DNA of 64,000 bases, taken from NCBI GenBank assembly GCA_018873245.2, contig JAEMBT020000003.1, positions 4,297,843-4,361,842 of the forward strand. The letters are read 5' to 3'. Below are positions 12,484-26,067 of this stretch, piece after piece (within the stretch, counting starts at the first letter, position 1; every line of letters starts with the position of its first letter). A program made the translations under genes and the position numbers. The notes beneath the pieces are model-generated. The model was not told the origin of the DNA. It did no database searches and saw only the letters and a list, made by a program, of their open reading frames with translations. The DNA is from Archegozetes longisetosus (Eukaryota > Arthropoda > Arachnida > Sarcoptiformes > Trhypochthoniidae).

Positions 12484-15400
12484 TTACTTATTCAGAAGTG
12501 TCTCCTCGTCGTCAATATCTTCGTCAGCCATTTTTATCTTAGCTTCTCCGTTTGTTTTTTTCTGTTGTGACAAATGATTATTGGAAGAAGATTTAGAGTC
12601 ACTTTGTTTCAATTGCACACTTTCAGACTTGGACTGTGGATCTAAGAGTCTTGAGTAGTTACCATTCAACACAACAGCTGGTGAGTTCTCTTGCGAACGC
12701 TTTTTAGCAGAGGACTTCTTGCGCCCAAACAATACTCCACTGCAACAACAATGGTAACAAATCGCAAAAATTATTCCAATAGAAGCTGATACTATTCCTG
12801 ACAATCTTAATAAGACGCGGAACCCATCGTCAAGATCGACATATCCTTCAGCGTAATCCACATCGAGATCGCTCAACCAATACCACCAACTATTATATTC
12901 AGGCCACGATAACAACCAGACCCCTCCGATCACAGCCCCAAGAGCTCGACCACCTCCAAAATGAATCAGATTCAGTGTGTACTGAAGTATTATGTGAGGG
13001 GAATATTTTTGATATATAGTTCCGGTCGCATATGTGGTTGCATTTGGACTTCTTTTAATAAGATGATGACAGTATGACGTGATTCCTATCCATGCAATTG
13101 GAAGGCTAAACGCTTCCATCATTTCAAAAGGGACAATAAGCCACTTGGGGTATAATAAATAAGAAATGCCTCCAAATCTGAGCGCATAAAAGATAAAAGC
13201 CAAGACAATCAGATGAACACGACCGACACCATTAATGAGAGACTTTGCAATAAAACTGAATGGAGCTGCAGCTATAAACGTAGCTGTGAATGTTAGACCT
13301 AATGCTAGTTTATTCGATCGCATATCTATATAAAACGGATGAAGAAATGTCTCCAATAATCCCCATTCAGATCCAAGAATCAAAATTAACGGAAAGAGAA
13401 ATATTAATCTACATATTGCTGACTGCTTGCTGTGCTGGCGGGGATATAAATCTTTTGTCGGTACAATTGGTGATGTTCTACCAATTTGTTGCGAAATTGA
13501 CTTAGAGAGCATATTAATGGGTGAGAGCGGCATCATTATCACTAAGAATGCAGTTATTATTATTAAACCATCAAACACTATAATTGGTGGCGCGTAGTTT
13601 GGACTGTCTATCACCGAAAAGTAATCTACCAGTTTACCGCAGATCGGTGGCCATGCTATCATTGGAATCATTAGAGCCCATAGCTTCGAAAAGCCTCCAT
13701 AGATTGAATCAAAATCATTAGTTAAGGCAACTGAAAGTGCGTCTAATAGAGTATATGCTGTGAAGAGTGAAAAGTCTGCGATCGATCGTATTATCAAATA
13801 TGAGTAAAATGTTTGCACTGGGTCACCAGTTTCTATTATACAAGGAGCTGGTGGCCGCAGAGGCACGTCCTTCTCGTTTGCAGACTTGCGTCGATGTCTT
13901 AAGTTGACAACACAATAAATGTTACAATCATAGACGAAAGGACGGCATTGAACATTATCATATAATTTTTGATTTACTAGAAGTGGTGGTGCGGGTTGGT
14001 ATGTGCAGGTCGGCATTTCACTGAACACTCTCTTAGTTATGTCGTCTGGAGTGCCGTCAATTACAGGCCAACGATCGAATCTGGAGTCAAACTGTATGAC
14101 ATCATTCGATGATTTGCTGCTTGCTTCATTTTCATTCTCAGTATCTTTGTCGGTCCGCTTAGAAGCTTGCGGTTCATTACTCACTTGATCAGGATGATAG
14201 TGGACTATAAGTTAACAACAATAAGATTTTATAATTAGGAAAAACGCTAAATATTTAAGGGATTCGTTTGAATTCATACCGAGACACATATTTCCTTCTT
14301 CATTGTTACCCCTAAAGCAAACGTGAATGGGATACCAGGAAGAGTTGAATGTACTACTGTATGGGCACTCATAGGTGCAGGTAGTTAATTGGAAATTAGA
14401 GAAATTAGTTGCTGGTCTCTTTGGATACGTGTGACATTGTCCCTCCCAATTGGGGCACTGCTCGATACGCAAAATACTTTGTGTGCAATCAAAATATATT
14501 TTTGGCTGTCGTTCAGTTATAATAACTTTTGGTACTAATAAGAGTCCCGTATAGCCCGTAAATGAAACCAACAGACATAACACAAGTATTACTTTATACT
14601 TGTTGTATTTATAAGCGATCGGACCCAAACAGAGAGGCCCTATCATACTAATTAATGAAACAATTGACGTAATCCATGCCGACTGTATTTTCGTGATACC
14701 GATCTCACGCATGTGAGCGCTTAAAAATGGTGCAATACATGCCAGAGCTACAAATTATCAATCAAAATAATAGGGAATTAGTCGAAAATCTTTCTTAAAT
14801 CATTGTCGATTGCAGTGATTCAATAGCAATGAGTGCTTTAAATGCGTGAATGTATCAAATGGAATGATTAATGAATTAACATTTTGTATGAGTACAAGTT
14901 TTAGCAGCATAGATCAAATTACGCTCAATTAAACTGCTTATCTCATGCGGGTATTGTATATTGAAGAATTTGATTGAATATATTTTTCATTCTCGCATCT
15001 TGATGTTTTCAAGTAGAAAAATGATTATAAAGTCCTTACTAAGCGCTCACCACAACAATGAAAAGAAAACGAACTGATGAAAAATTACTCTTGATCAAAC
15101 TTGCTTAATATTCTTACTGATATGTCCGGTGGTTATTATTATTTTAGATCATAAATCACTTTGATTGCTATATAATTTAAAAATTCAGCTATGATTTATT
15201 TAGTAATTTGTCTAGCATTCTGTTAAGCTGTTTTAATAGTTTCAATATCAACTGTATGTTTGACTCAATATCAAGCATAATAAAGATAGTCAAGTGTTTC
15301 AAAAATCGTTTTTAATTGTTATTTTCAAAATTCTAATCTCACGAATCTATATCGTAACTTAAATTTTATTTGCAGCAAAACAAATACTTCTAATCTAACA

Positions 15401-15803
15401 TTAATAGGCAATGAAAATATTAAATTTTGATAAACTTAACGTTTAGATCAATCTATGTTTTGAAATGTTAAGCTGAAGCAGTCTTAGGATTTTCAACTCA
15501 AATCATTATCTATGCATACCTGTACATAACTACTCACTAACGATTAGTTAAAGATCTCATTCAAGTTAAACATTTCACAGATTATAATCATACCAAACTA
15601 TCGTTATGAACATGTTTCTAACTCAAACTTTTGAAAAGATAGTTCATTCAATGTTAAATTCAACTTTAACTTAATTTTCAATACATTAAGGATTTGATCG
15701 AGGAATGAGAAAACTTTGTAAAATATGATCATTTACCTGAATAAAAGAAACAGTTGACTACATTCAGACCATTTCGTTTGCGTTCAATAGCTTTCATCGA
15801 CAT
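12484..15803 (-). CDS. MFSD6-like major facilitator superfamily transporter
   Basis: Multi-pass membrane protein of the MFS_1_like (MFSD6) group; substrate unknown. Exons on the minus strand: 15803-15737 (ATG; an in-frame stop lies upstream), 14747-14280 and 14204-12484. Phases agree and give 751 residues. The N-terminal half shows LACIAPFLSAHMREIGITKI followed by hydrophobic helices (SAWITSIVSLISMIGPLCLGPIAYKY), typical of MFSD6 TM1-TM2. A cysteine-rich loop follows. The C-terminal half has the family signature GSEWGLLETFLHPFYI, then helices ending HFGGGRALGAVIGG. The C-terminal tail is hydrophilic, Ser/Lys-rich and acidic. The introns are 989 and 75 nt. The name MFSD6-like rests on motif recall and overall layout; membership of the superfamily is firmer than orthology. 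Confidence 0.85.
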
Positions 15804-18800
15804 CTTCGTAGGAAATGGTTGTTAAACTTGCGCGAATAGTTCGAAGCAGAGCAAGTTTAATGATATTTTTTCGACAATTGGTAGTATTTAGGATTTAGCA
15901 CTTTTAGCTTGATATTATAAGAGTGGCAAAGAATTAACTTTACCCTTGAGAAATGAAAGTCACGATTATTATATGCGAAGATAATATTGTCTAATTCACG
16001 ACTCTGTGCAGGTGCAGCGAAACTCTGGTTCGATAAGTCAAAACTGCATTGAGGCCAAACAATGTTGTACTATGGCATAACACACGCAACAGTTATTGCG
16101 ATGCTATTACATTCCAAATTTGTATTACCAAACTCCATTTGACTGATGGCTTTAATTGAATATATCCGGCTATTCAATCGCTCTGTAAGAAAATGTTCAT
16201 GCGTCTTATCTTCAATGTTTTAATCATTCTCTCTTTTGTTGTAAGATAACTTTTGTTCAGAAATAGAAAATTAGTTTTTTAAAGGTTTGAAAGTTAGTTC
16301 AAACAGCTATAAACTTGTATACTATTGCTGTTCAATCGTATCTTTTCAAATATCTCATACCATAAAACTTTTTAAGCACTTTAAAACGCATTTTATTCCC
16401 ATCATCAAATACTGTTGTTTAACTGAATAATTTATTTTAAATGAAAATATTGTGACTAATTAAATGAATGAGGTTTTATTGTCATAATAAAGGGCATATT
16501 TGATTCAATGCCACCAAATAATTAATAAGACAACGAGTTATAACTAACAGACATTTGTTTGGGCATTGTTTCAACGATTGCAGCTTTACATGCCACTTAA
16601 AAAATAAAACATTAAGTTGCTTGAGAGTAAACCAATTCAGCTAGATAACTACGTTTTATACAATACTACTATCCTTTAACTAATTCCAAACTACAAATTC
16701 ATTCCATCGATTAATAATCAGAATTGTTTCAAAAAATCTTATGTTTTTGAAGAAAATTTTAATCAAATAGAGCGGAACGAATTTCTTAGGTTTCACAAAA
16801 GCTATCTTGTTCTCAATCATGCTCTGATATGAAAACTTTCTGTGTGAAGATAAAGTCTTCCTATTCGTTAATTTATAATTTATAAACCAAACACAAATAT
16901 AAGTGCGATAAAACTCATGAGAGATTGTGGCAAAACACGTATTGATTGAATAAAATTGAAGTCGAGAGCTGAAAACATCAAAAGGACTTGTTTGAAGAAG
17001 GTATTTCTATTAGTAGAGTGATAGATTGCCATACCCTTATCAAGAATACTAATCTCATTATACATTGCTTCAGTCTGGTTTCGTAGACTTCTGTCAATTG
17101 ATGTTTTGATGAGTAATAGTTATTATTATAAAATTGTTCGTAATTTGCATAAATAGTAATAATTAAATGTTCAATGAAGGATTGTATCTATAAAATCATT
17201 TAAACAGTGACTAAATCATTCTGATTTGTTGGTTGTTGCCTGAGGCATTCTTCAAATAATATATATCAAACTGATTTAATAGAAAAGACAGATTCGATTT
17301 ACTAGGAATAAATTAGTAAACACGTATGAACCTTTTGATTGTCATTAAGCAAATTATATAACCATTCGCCCGAACTTACTTCATAAGACATGAGCAACTG
17401 TCAAAAGATCTCATTAAATAGTCTCATTCCGAAAGTTTACACAAGATTAAACATATTCCGGTTTCGATCATTAATTCATTTGAACTTTGAAGATAAACGA
17501 AGTTTTTCGGAAAATTACTTAACACCTTATCATGTAATAATCATAAAAATTAATTTGTTTTTATATTTTTGTGTCATTGATCTCTTAATTTTTTGCAAAT
17601 ATTCTGGATCTAGGATTATAAATATACAACTATTTTTCATTTTAATCATTGTAATTGAAGGTCTAAATAATGTTTGAGCACAATCTATAACAAAAATGAG
17701 ACATCACATTGAACAATGAAATTTACACTGAAAATTTAGAAAAAGTTCCCACAAAACCAGTCGATTGAAAACTTAGCTGAAAGTTCTTATTAAAATAGAA
17801 AAGTTGTGCAGATGCTTGAAGTACATAAAGGAAGACATAGATTTGATGTGTCCGTAATTAAATCTGGAGTTGACTCAAATATTGCACGCACTCTAAAGCT
17901 TGAGTTGAGTGGAATTTTTTAATCAAATGTTTAATCTAGGATTTAACCAGTAATTTATTTTCAGTAATTGAATGGCAATTTCAATTCATAAGCCAAGTAT
18001 TGGCAAATATTATTTGACAGGTTCCACGTTCAACAGTCATATTTACTATTGAAGAACTTTTCTATAACCCAAACATTCTCCGAAAAACATATGTTAATAA
18101 ACATAAAGTGACAGAATTAGACAAAGCTTGTAATTATCTGGAACTTTGGCGCCCGATATGCATCACGAGTGGTCTGAAGCCACCTTTCATGAAAATGACA
18201 GTAAAATAATATGGAAAACAATCCCTAATTCTGAGCTGAGGTCAAACTCGTAGGGTTAATGTGCAATAGAATATTAATTATACACGTTATGAATACTACA
18301 GGATATGAGATATAGATTTTGCAATTCATGAGATAACTATTCTAGAGTTAGATAACTTTTTCTAAACAAGGATAACATTTTCTTAGAAACAAATTAGACA
18401 CATTGACGACTAGCTAGTTATTATGGTGGAAACAGTGGCCTTAGTTAATAATGTTATGACTTTTACCTTGAGTCCAACGCTTGCAACAAAAGCCAAATCA
18501 TATACACATTCGATTCCTATTGACAATGCAGTCGCGTTGAGTTACACTGCTCTTCATGCATTACTGAATCAAACACACACAAAAAAGTCAAAATACTCTA
18601 TCGACAAATTTATAATACTTGTTCACTTCTCAATTAAGCAATTAATCTTACAACAAACCACAATATCTATATTACGGAGTGATTATACAGATCATAATCT
18701 GATGACATAAGACAGAGAGGCAAATAAGTTGATGAACCACATGCTTGAATATACGAAAATATACTGTCAGTGTATAGCTACTCGAGCAATACAACACTCT

Positions 18801-20911
18801 CTTGAGATATGAACAATCGTCAGAAATACCGCACCCACTCTACCCCGTATGCCCCGCAGCCATGAGCCAAAACAAGCTATTAACGACTTCGTCACTCCCC
18901 GGCTTTACTGCATAAACTCAACTCTCCTGCTGTTATAATAGTAAAAACACACCAAAAAACTTCTTTTACTCAATCTCATAATGTCATTGAGAACTACATT
19001 TATTTTCTTTCTATCGTATTTGCAGATCGTGTCCTCCTCTCTATAACTGAGATCTTTTTCAAGAATTACCATTCTCGACATGATCTGCTTAATCTCAATT
19101 TGGAGATAGTTTTTCACTCTAATCTCCTACACGGCATGTCAAACCATTGAAATCCTTAAATATTTGTCATAAATTGGTACAAAGTATATTAAATTATACT
19201 TAAAAACTTTTTATTATGTTTTTTGACACTTTGCTCAAGGATATGTAGGTTTTTAATTCAGGTTTTATCATCGAGACAACTTTAATTAATTTTTCATCTT
19301 TATCCTTGCTTTGTCGCAAACTTAATTGTTAATCATAATCAGTCGCTTGAGTGAGAATCTTTGGTTGCTTTAGTTGGCCAAATATTTTCTTACACTAAAT
19401 CATTTAAATGTTTTCAAAACTGATATCTCACATGTATTAGACTTTGTACTGTTTAAACATACTGTTCATTTAAATCACATGAGAAAATTCTTATCTCATT
19501 TTTCACTCATTTTTACAAAATCCTGTTTAAAGTAAATAAATTATAAGCGAATACATCTCTTCATAGCATGAAAACAGACGAACACTCAATGGTAGGATTA
19601 TAAAAAATTGAACTATTTTTGTGTCAATAATTTTTATATGAAACCTGTCTCTCTCAATATAAATGTCTGTAAATTTGTAAATATTCTTCTATTATTTGTT
19701 AAATCTGTTACATCAACAAATAACAGTTCTTTTTAATACATTATTTACATATTCTGCAACATCAGAACTATGAGTTACTCTTTTCTTAGAATGAGGCCCT
19801 GTTTTTCTCTCTGAGTTCCGTTCAAGAGAAATAGAGTGAACATTTCCAATGAGAAGAAAAAAACAAATCTTCTTCTGATAAGAAGTAGCTAATGCTATTT
19901 AGAAACTATAGATAATTCTTATTGAAACACTAAACTTATCAAACTTTATAAGATTAGGACATAGCTTTAGATAATCTAGATTTTGGCCGATGTTTGAATG
20001 TAGTCTAAAAATCTGTGAATCAATAATGACTGTTCATTTTAAAAACTCATCCATATCCCAGGTTCCAAATTAGAATTAAAGACATTGGTTTTTCAGCTTG
20101 TTTTATAGTTGCTGACTCGGCTAGACTCAACTTTATCCTCAGACAATGACTTATTAAGCTCATTGTCTCATTTAGTAAGGTTTAACATTAAGCATCATTT
20201 TGACCGAACTATAATTACAATTTGGTGTCTACGCTGAAAGTTTCTCAATTAATGACGACATTATTATATACTTTGAAAATTATACTAATAAAGTTTTGAT
20301 TTTAGAAGCGATTCATTGTGAGCATGTATACTTTCGATAAAGTAACTCATATAAATTTGATGAAAGCATTCATTTTGAGAAAAACCAAAGTTATCAAAAT
20401 TTGATCAAAATGATTGAAGTTACAATTAACAACTTACAGGCAGTATCACGAGTGAATCATTTTCAACTTTTCATCACTTTATATTAATATTCTGCAAATT
20501 GAAGTTTTACTTATTTGGTAATTGTTTCGTTAAAACTCGATATGCGTGAAATCAACATTAACTTTAGTGCTCTCAAGAGAACAATAACAACAACTATTCA
20601 ATATATTCAACATTTGATTGATTGGCTTTGGATATAAGTTTCAACTTTTTGTCCGAATAGTTACTGATGGTTCTCTTCTAAAGATAATGATTATCTCATC
20701 GATGTTAGCAATGAAGTTTGAAAAGAGAGAAAACTTTCAAACTTGGCAATTAGTTGCGACATCTATTACTTGATATGGGATAATAAGATAACAAGTTGTC
20801 GGAAGCAACTTTTTGATAGCTTTAGAACTTCCAAACCAATGTTAACAACTAGAACCTTAAGGCTGAAGGGCTTTTCAGGCCTTGAAGCTGAAGGAAGTCG
20901 TATTTGAAGCC
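15804..20911. other. 5.1-kb intergenic region between divergent genes
   Basis: Lies between the 5' ends of the MFSD6-like gene (-) and GCAT (+). Only short open frames are seen, at 17390-17677, 18423-18710 (+) and 18905-19117 (-), none with a recognisable domain. The stretch 18420-18905 is less AT-rich than its surroundings and might hold a decayed element. Confidence 0.5.
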
Positions 20912-22514
20912 ATGCATCGTATTATATCAGGTATTTATTTTAACTAAAATTATAAAATTTCTAAACTATTTGATTCATTCGGTCAATAAATTACTTCAAT
21001 TTTATCTATCATTTAAGGACACCGATTGATTGAATCGCTAAACGCGTCAAAAACAGTAAAAACTAACATAAAGTCATTGCGCTACAAGTGGTCGACAACC
21101 AAAGTGCTGATTAATGAAGAATTAGAGTCAATAAGAAGTGCAGGAACGTGGAAAACAGAACGAGTTATCACTTCTAAGCAAGACTCGCATATCTTCGTTG
21201 AGGGAAAATCTGAAAAAGTCATCAATTTTTGTGCCAATAATTATCTGGGATTATCTGTCAGTTTTAGATAAACTTTAATCTATTATCTTAACTGATTTAG
21301 TTATAGCAAAAATATTTTATTTCACTCATAGTCTTTTTGATATTTAGAGTCATCCGGAAGTGGTCAAAGCTGGTAAAGAAGCTCTTGACAAGTATGGCGC
21401 AGGCCTGAGTTCTGTGCGATTCATTTGTGGCACTCAAGACTTGCATAAAGAGCTTGAGGCAAAAATTGCTAAATTTCATGGACGCGAAGATGCGATTCTT
21501 TATGCCTCTTGTTTCGATGCAAACGCTGGCATTTTTGAGGCATTGCTTTCAGCAGAAGATGCTATTATTTCAGATGAACTAAACCACGCGTCGATTATTG
21601 ATGGAATTCGTTTGAGTAAAGCTCAACGTTTTCGATACAAACACAGAGATATGAATGATTTGGAACGTATTTTGAAAGACAATCAAAAGGCAAGAAATAG
21701 AATGATAGCAACCGATGGAGTGTTTAGTATGGATGGAAACGTGGCGCCTTTGAACACTATTTGCGATTTGGCCGAAAAGTACAATGCTATTGTGTTTACT
21801 GACGAATGTCATGCAACTGGATTTTTCGGCAAAACTGGAAGAGGAACCGAAGAATATTTTGGGCTCAACGGAAAAGTTGATATAATAAACTCAACTTTAG
21901 GTAAAGCACTCGGTGGTGCCGCTGGAGGTTATACTACTGGCAACAAAGAGTTAATCGATTTATTGAGGCAAAGATCTAGACCCTATTTGTTCTCCAACTC
22001 ATTACCGCCACCAGTTGTGGCCTCGGCTTCCAAGGTTTTCGATCTATTGATTGAGAACTCATCGCTCACTGAAAAAGTTGCTCAAAACACAAAGCTCTTC
22101 AGAACTAGTATGAAAGAGTTTGGATTCAACATTCTGGTTAGTATTCTTCTTGCTTCGAGTTAATAATTCAAATTGAATGTATTTTTCAATTAAAGGGTGA
22201 TGAACATCCGATTTGTCCAGTTTTTATCGGTGACGCGCGATTGGCATCCGTTATGGCCGATGAAATGCTAGGTCTGAAATATTATTCTTCAGACTTGATG
22301 ATAAGCTATTTTTGTTTTTGTTTGGATTTGTGATCGATTTTTTATTATTTAATCAGAAAATGGCATATATGTGATTGGTTTCAGTTATCCTGTTGTACCC
22401 AAAGGAAAGGCTCGAATACGTGTTCAAATATCAGCCGCACACTCGACCCAAGACGTCAAGAGAACTATCGACGCATTCGTGAAAGTCGGTCGGAAACTTA
22501 AAATCATCAACTGA
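20912..22514 (+). CDS. GCAT: Glycine C-acetyltransferase (2-amino-3-ketobutyrate CoA ligase), mitochondrial
   Basis: PLP enzyme of threonine catabolism: 2-amino-3-oxobutanoate + CoA gives glycine + acetyl-CoA. Exons: 20912-20930, 21018-21256, 21348-22136, 22196-22271 and 22357-22514. All phases agree and give 426 residues, close to the usual family length of about 420. Exon 1 holds only MHRIIS plus one base, the start of a basic, Ser/Arg/Lys-rich N-terminus that looks like a mitochondrial targeting peptide. Fold-type I landmarks follow: [58 protein letters not shown] and the Schiff-base lysine in [14 protein letters not shown]. The C-terminal domain has [15 protein letters not shown] and [18 protein letters not shown]. 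All catalytic regions are intact. Confidence 0.97.
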
Positions 22515-23525
22515 TTTGAGCAGTTAATTCAGATTCACATGGGCTTTTCGAACGATTGCTTTTTCTTCACTACTTTCAGTTCTTTTTGAGATGTGATCAC
22601 TTTTTCAAAAAGTCAGTTTAAGTTTTATGACTTTGACAAATTTTAAGATTCGTTATTTTACTTAATATTCTATATCTTATCGAAAAAAATTATGAATCCC
22701 TATATTTTTTACAACTTGCATATAAGCCATAAAGCGATTTATAAAATTACTTTTATATTATAACGCAAGGACTTATAAGTACAGTAAAACTTGTTTAACT
22801 TTGACATGCAGTTAAGTGGTTTTTGATAATCAGTAACAATTAAGCCATGTTTTCCATGCAGTTTTATATTATTTAATTAAAACCATTTAAGTACATGTCA
22901 AAGTTAGCTTTTACAGTATTTGAATAAAATCTAATGATTGTGTGTAACATTCCCTATTTGATACATAAAAACTTAATATCATAAAGATGATTGCTCAATA
23001 TAATTGTGTTTATTTACTAATTAAACACAAACTAAATGTTTTAATACTCAAAATTAATGTTAATTGATTTTTAATGCAGTATTCGTGAAAATAAAAGTAT
23101 TTCAAATATAAAAATTGTTCTAAACAAAGCTTGGCACAAATTTTAAACTATGCCACAAACACCATATAGAATCTACTCTAATAAACTTTTTGCAATCTGT
23201 CGTGTTCAAAAGGCTTTGCGGATTATCGAGTCAAAGTCAAAAAGTTATAAAATCTATTGAGGATCAGAAACAGTTGAGAAATAAGCTCGAATGAGAAATA
23301 CGTGAGACAACTGTTATTAAATAGTAAGGAGATTATAATGACCTGAGTTTGCAAATATTAATAGATTAAAAACGGAAATGGAAGCAAACCAAACTGTCCC
23401 TTTTATAAACACTAGTTTGCACTAGTGGAGCATGTGAGTAATTGCATTGTAATATTAACATATTTCACATTTAAGTTAAATTTGACATCACTTTTTCAAT
23501 TCACCTATTAATTAACAATTAAATT
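22515..23525. other. GCAT-RARS intergenic region
   Basis: About 1 kb between two genes on the same strand. It contains the small inverted-repeat element at 22790-22918. AATAAA at 22923 lies just beyond that element and might serve GCAT. Nothing coding is seen. Confidence 0.55.
22790..22918. mobile_element. Small TA-flanked inverted-repeat element (pogo/Tigger-like MITE)
   Basis: The left arm starts TACAGTAAAACTTG and runs through AACTTTGACATG to TTAAGTGGTTTT. The right arm is its imperfect reverse complement (AAAACCATTTAAGTACATGTC, then TTTTACAGTA). The arms are about 40 bp with a loop of about 50 bp and flanking TA dinucleotides. The CAGTAAAA-type end and TA target resemble pogo/Tigger non-autonomous elements. 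There is no ORF. Family assignment is inference. Confidence 0.7.
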
Positions 23526-25834
23526 ATGGAAAACGCCTTTACTCAACAAACTCTACTCGAAAAAAGATGTTCTCAATTAGAAGACAAATACAATAAATTG
23601 ACAAAAACTAATCATAACGATCAACAAGAAAGTGAATCAATTCGTATGTACATGCCTTTAACTTCAATATTGAGATAAATATTAGTATTTCACATTTGAT
23701 TAATGATATAATTCATTTAATTATTAATATAATTAAATTAATAGCGGAATTAGATTCTCTTCGTTTGGAGAATTCAAAACTCAAGTTTAGAATCGAAGTA
23801 CTGAAAAATAGTATTGAAGAAGAAATCAAACTTCAGGCAAAACTCAACTTAAACTCAGCCGATAGCAAAGGTATTTATGATTTCATTTTTCAATCAAATC
23901 TATGACTAATTGATGTTTGAAAATTGAGTTCAGATTCAAAACCAATAATGAATGCAGACAGCAGTAAAGAACTGACACAAACATCAGAGGGAAGACAAGG
24001 GATGAAAAGTATTCTTCATGAAGTTCGTGAGCTGTTTCGAACAGCGATAAGAGAAGCGTTCCCTAAACTAAACAACCCACCGCTTTTAGTAACCCGAAGC
24101 GATCATGCTGACTATCAATGTAACAGTGCTCTACCTCTGAGTAAATACATTGGAGACAAGAGATTGAGTCCTAGAGATGTGGCCAACTCTATCATCGAAC
24201 ACTTGCCCAAGAATGAAATGATTAGCGGAGTAGCAGTAGCTGGACCCGGGTTTATAAATATTACACTTAATAAAGATTACGTTTGTAATAGTGTTAGAGA
24301 TATTGTTATTAATGGTGTTAAAGTTAACGGTCCTCAAGGCTCCAATAATGAGAGAATAGTAATCGATTATTCGGCACCAAATATAGCCAAGGAAATGCAT
24401 GTCGGGCACCTCAGGAGTACTATTATCGGCGATAGTATTGCTAGACTTCTCGAGTTTGTTGGCTATAATGTCTTACGCATTAACCATATCGGAGATTGGG
24501 GCACACAGTTTGGTATGTTGTTGGCACATCTCATCGAATCCTATCCCAACTATCTGACAAATCCTCCCCCAATTGCCGACTTGCAAGCCTTCTATAAGGA
24601 GTCCAAGAAGCGATTCGATGAAGACCCTGAGTTCAAAAAGAGAGCTTATAGTACGACTGTTCGACTACAGGCCAAAGAGCCAGATATGATCACTGCTTGG
24701 AAACAGATTTGCGATATTTCTAGGAAAGAATTTCAAGAAATTTATAGAATTCTTGATGTAAGTAAAGAGTTGAAAGAGCGCGGAGAATCATATTATCACG
24801 AATTGATGATTGAAGTGGTCAAAGATTTAGAGGCAAAGCAGTTGCTTGTTGAAGATGAAGGAGAAAAGTGATGTTTCCCAGCGATAAATCACTGCCACCG
24901 CTCACTATTGTCAAATCTGATGGCGGATTCACTTACGACACTTCAGACATGGCTACTTTGAGACAACGAGTTCAAGAAGAAAAAGCTTCGCGTATTATTT
25001 ATACGGTTGACGCCGGACAGAGTCAACACTTCCAGATTCTGTTCAATTGTGCAGCACTTGCCGGATATTACGACCCGAAGAAGGTTAGAGTCGATCACTT
25101 GGCTTTTGGTGTAGTTCTCGGTATGTCTTGTTTGACTTTAATTCGATATTATTTTTTCATTGAAATTATGATTTGTTATTAAAGGTGAAGATAAAAAGAA
25201 ATTCAAGACCCGTTCTGGCGATACAGTAAGGCTTAAAGATTTGATACAAGAGGGACTCGAGAGATCATTGGCGAAACTAATTGAAAAGGGAAGAGACAAA
25301 GTTTTAACGTCTGAAGAATTAAAATTAGCTCAAGAAGCAGTTGCAATCGGATGTATTAAATATGCAGACCTCAGTCATGACAGAAATCATGAATACGTAT
25401 TCAGTTTCGACAGAATGCTTGACGACAGGGGGAATACAGCCGTTTATTTGCTTTACGCACTCACAAGAATTCGATCGATTATAAGAAATGCTAAACTGAC
25501 CCAATCTATCGAAGATTTAGCAAAGATTTCACCTAAACTGGACTTGGATCATCCGCGAGAATACAAGTTAGCAAGATTTATCCTTAGATTCGCTGAAGTC
25601 ATTCTACAAATCGTTGATGACTTGTTTTTGCACACACTTTGTGGCTATTTATTCGAATTGTCGGTTGTTTTCAGTGAATTCTACGATCAATGCTATTGTA
25701 TTGAAAAGACCACAACAGAAAGTGGAGAAACCACTAAAGTCAATATAAATCGTATAATTCTATGCGAAGCTACCGCTCGAGTCATCGAAACTGGACTTCT
25801 ACTGCTTGGAATTAAATCTGTGGAAAAAATGTAA
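23526..25834 (+). CDS. RARS1: Arginyl-tRNA synthetase, cytoplasmic; one apparent 1-base frameshift
   Basis: Class I synthetase that charges tRNA-Arg. Exons: 23526-23643, 23745-23870, 23934-25120 and 25185-25834. The first two encode a heptad-like helical extension ([19 protein letters not shown]), as in animal ArgRS where it binds the multisynthetase complex. Then come the Arg-N domain ([15 protein letters not shown]), the HIGH-type motif in [39 protein letters not shown], the KMSKS-region equivalent [14 protein letters not shown] and the DALR anticodon-binding domain. The frame breaks at 24859-24868: the upstream frame hits TGA at 24869, while the downstream frame has a TGA at 24856 and is homologous afterwards. 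One extra base (for example in the A run 24864-24867) gives a continuous 693-residue protein. An essential enzyme is unlikely to be broken, so an assembly error is likely. Confidence 0.95.
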
Positions 25835-25948
25835 AACTATTTTTAAATTTGATTTTATTCGTACTAAAAAAACTAATTAAAACCGGATGCAAAGTTCGGG
25901 TCAAATTAGTTTTTGTACTAAAAGTTTGGAAATTTTGTTTATAAAAAA

Positions 25949-25959
25949 AATAAAATAAA
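25949..25959 (+). terminator. Probable RARS1 poly(A) signals
   Basis: Two overlapping AATAAA words 115-125 bases after the stop codon, before the convergent GTSF1-like gene ends at 26068. Confidence 0.6.
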
Positions 25960-26067
25960 TAGAGCTTCCATATAATCAAAAATGGGTATTAAAATTGTGC
26001 GTATGTTGTGGTAAAATAAAATATATGAAGGTTTACACCAATCCAATGATAAAACTCATGGATTAAT

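Noticed and set aside
17390..17677. 95-codon plus-strand frame between the MFSD6-like gene and GCAT
   Set aside because: Composition is that of random AT-rich sequence, with no domain and no splice context.
24859..24871. Classical -1 programmed frameshift site in the ArgRS gene
   Set aside because: No X XXY YYZ heptamer in the right phase, and ArgRS is not known to use recoding; an assembly indel is simpler.
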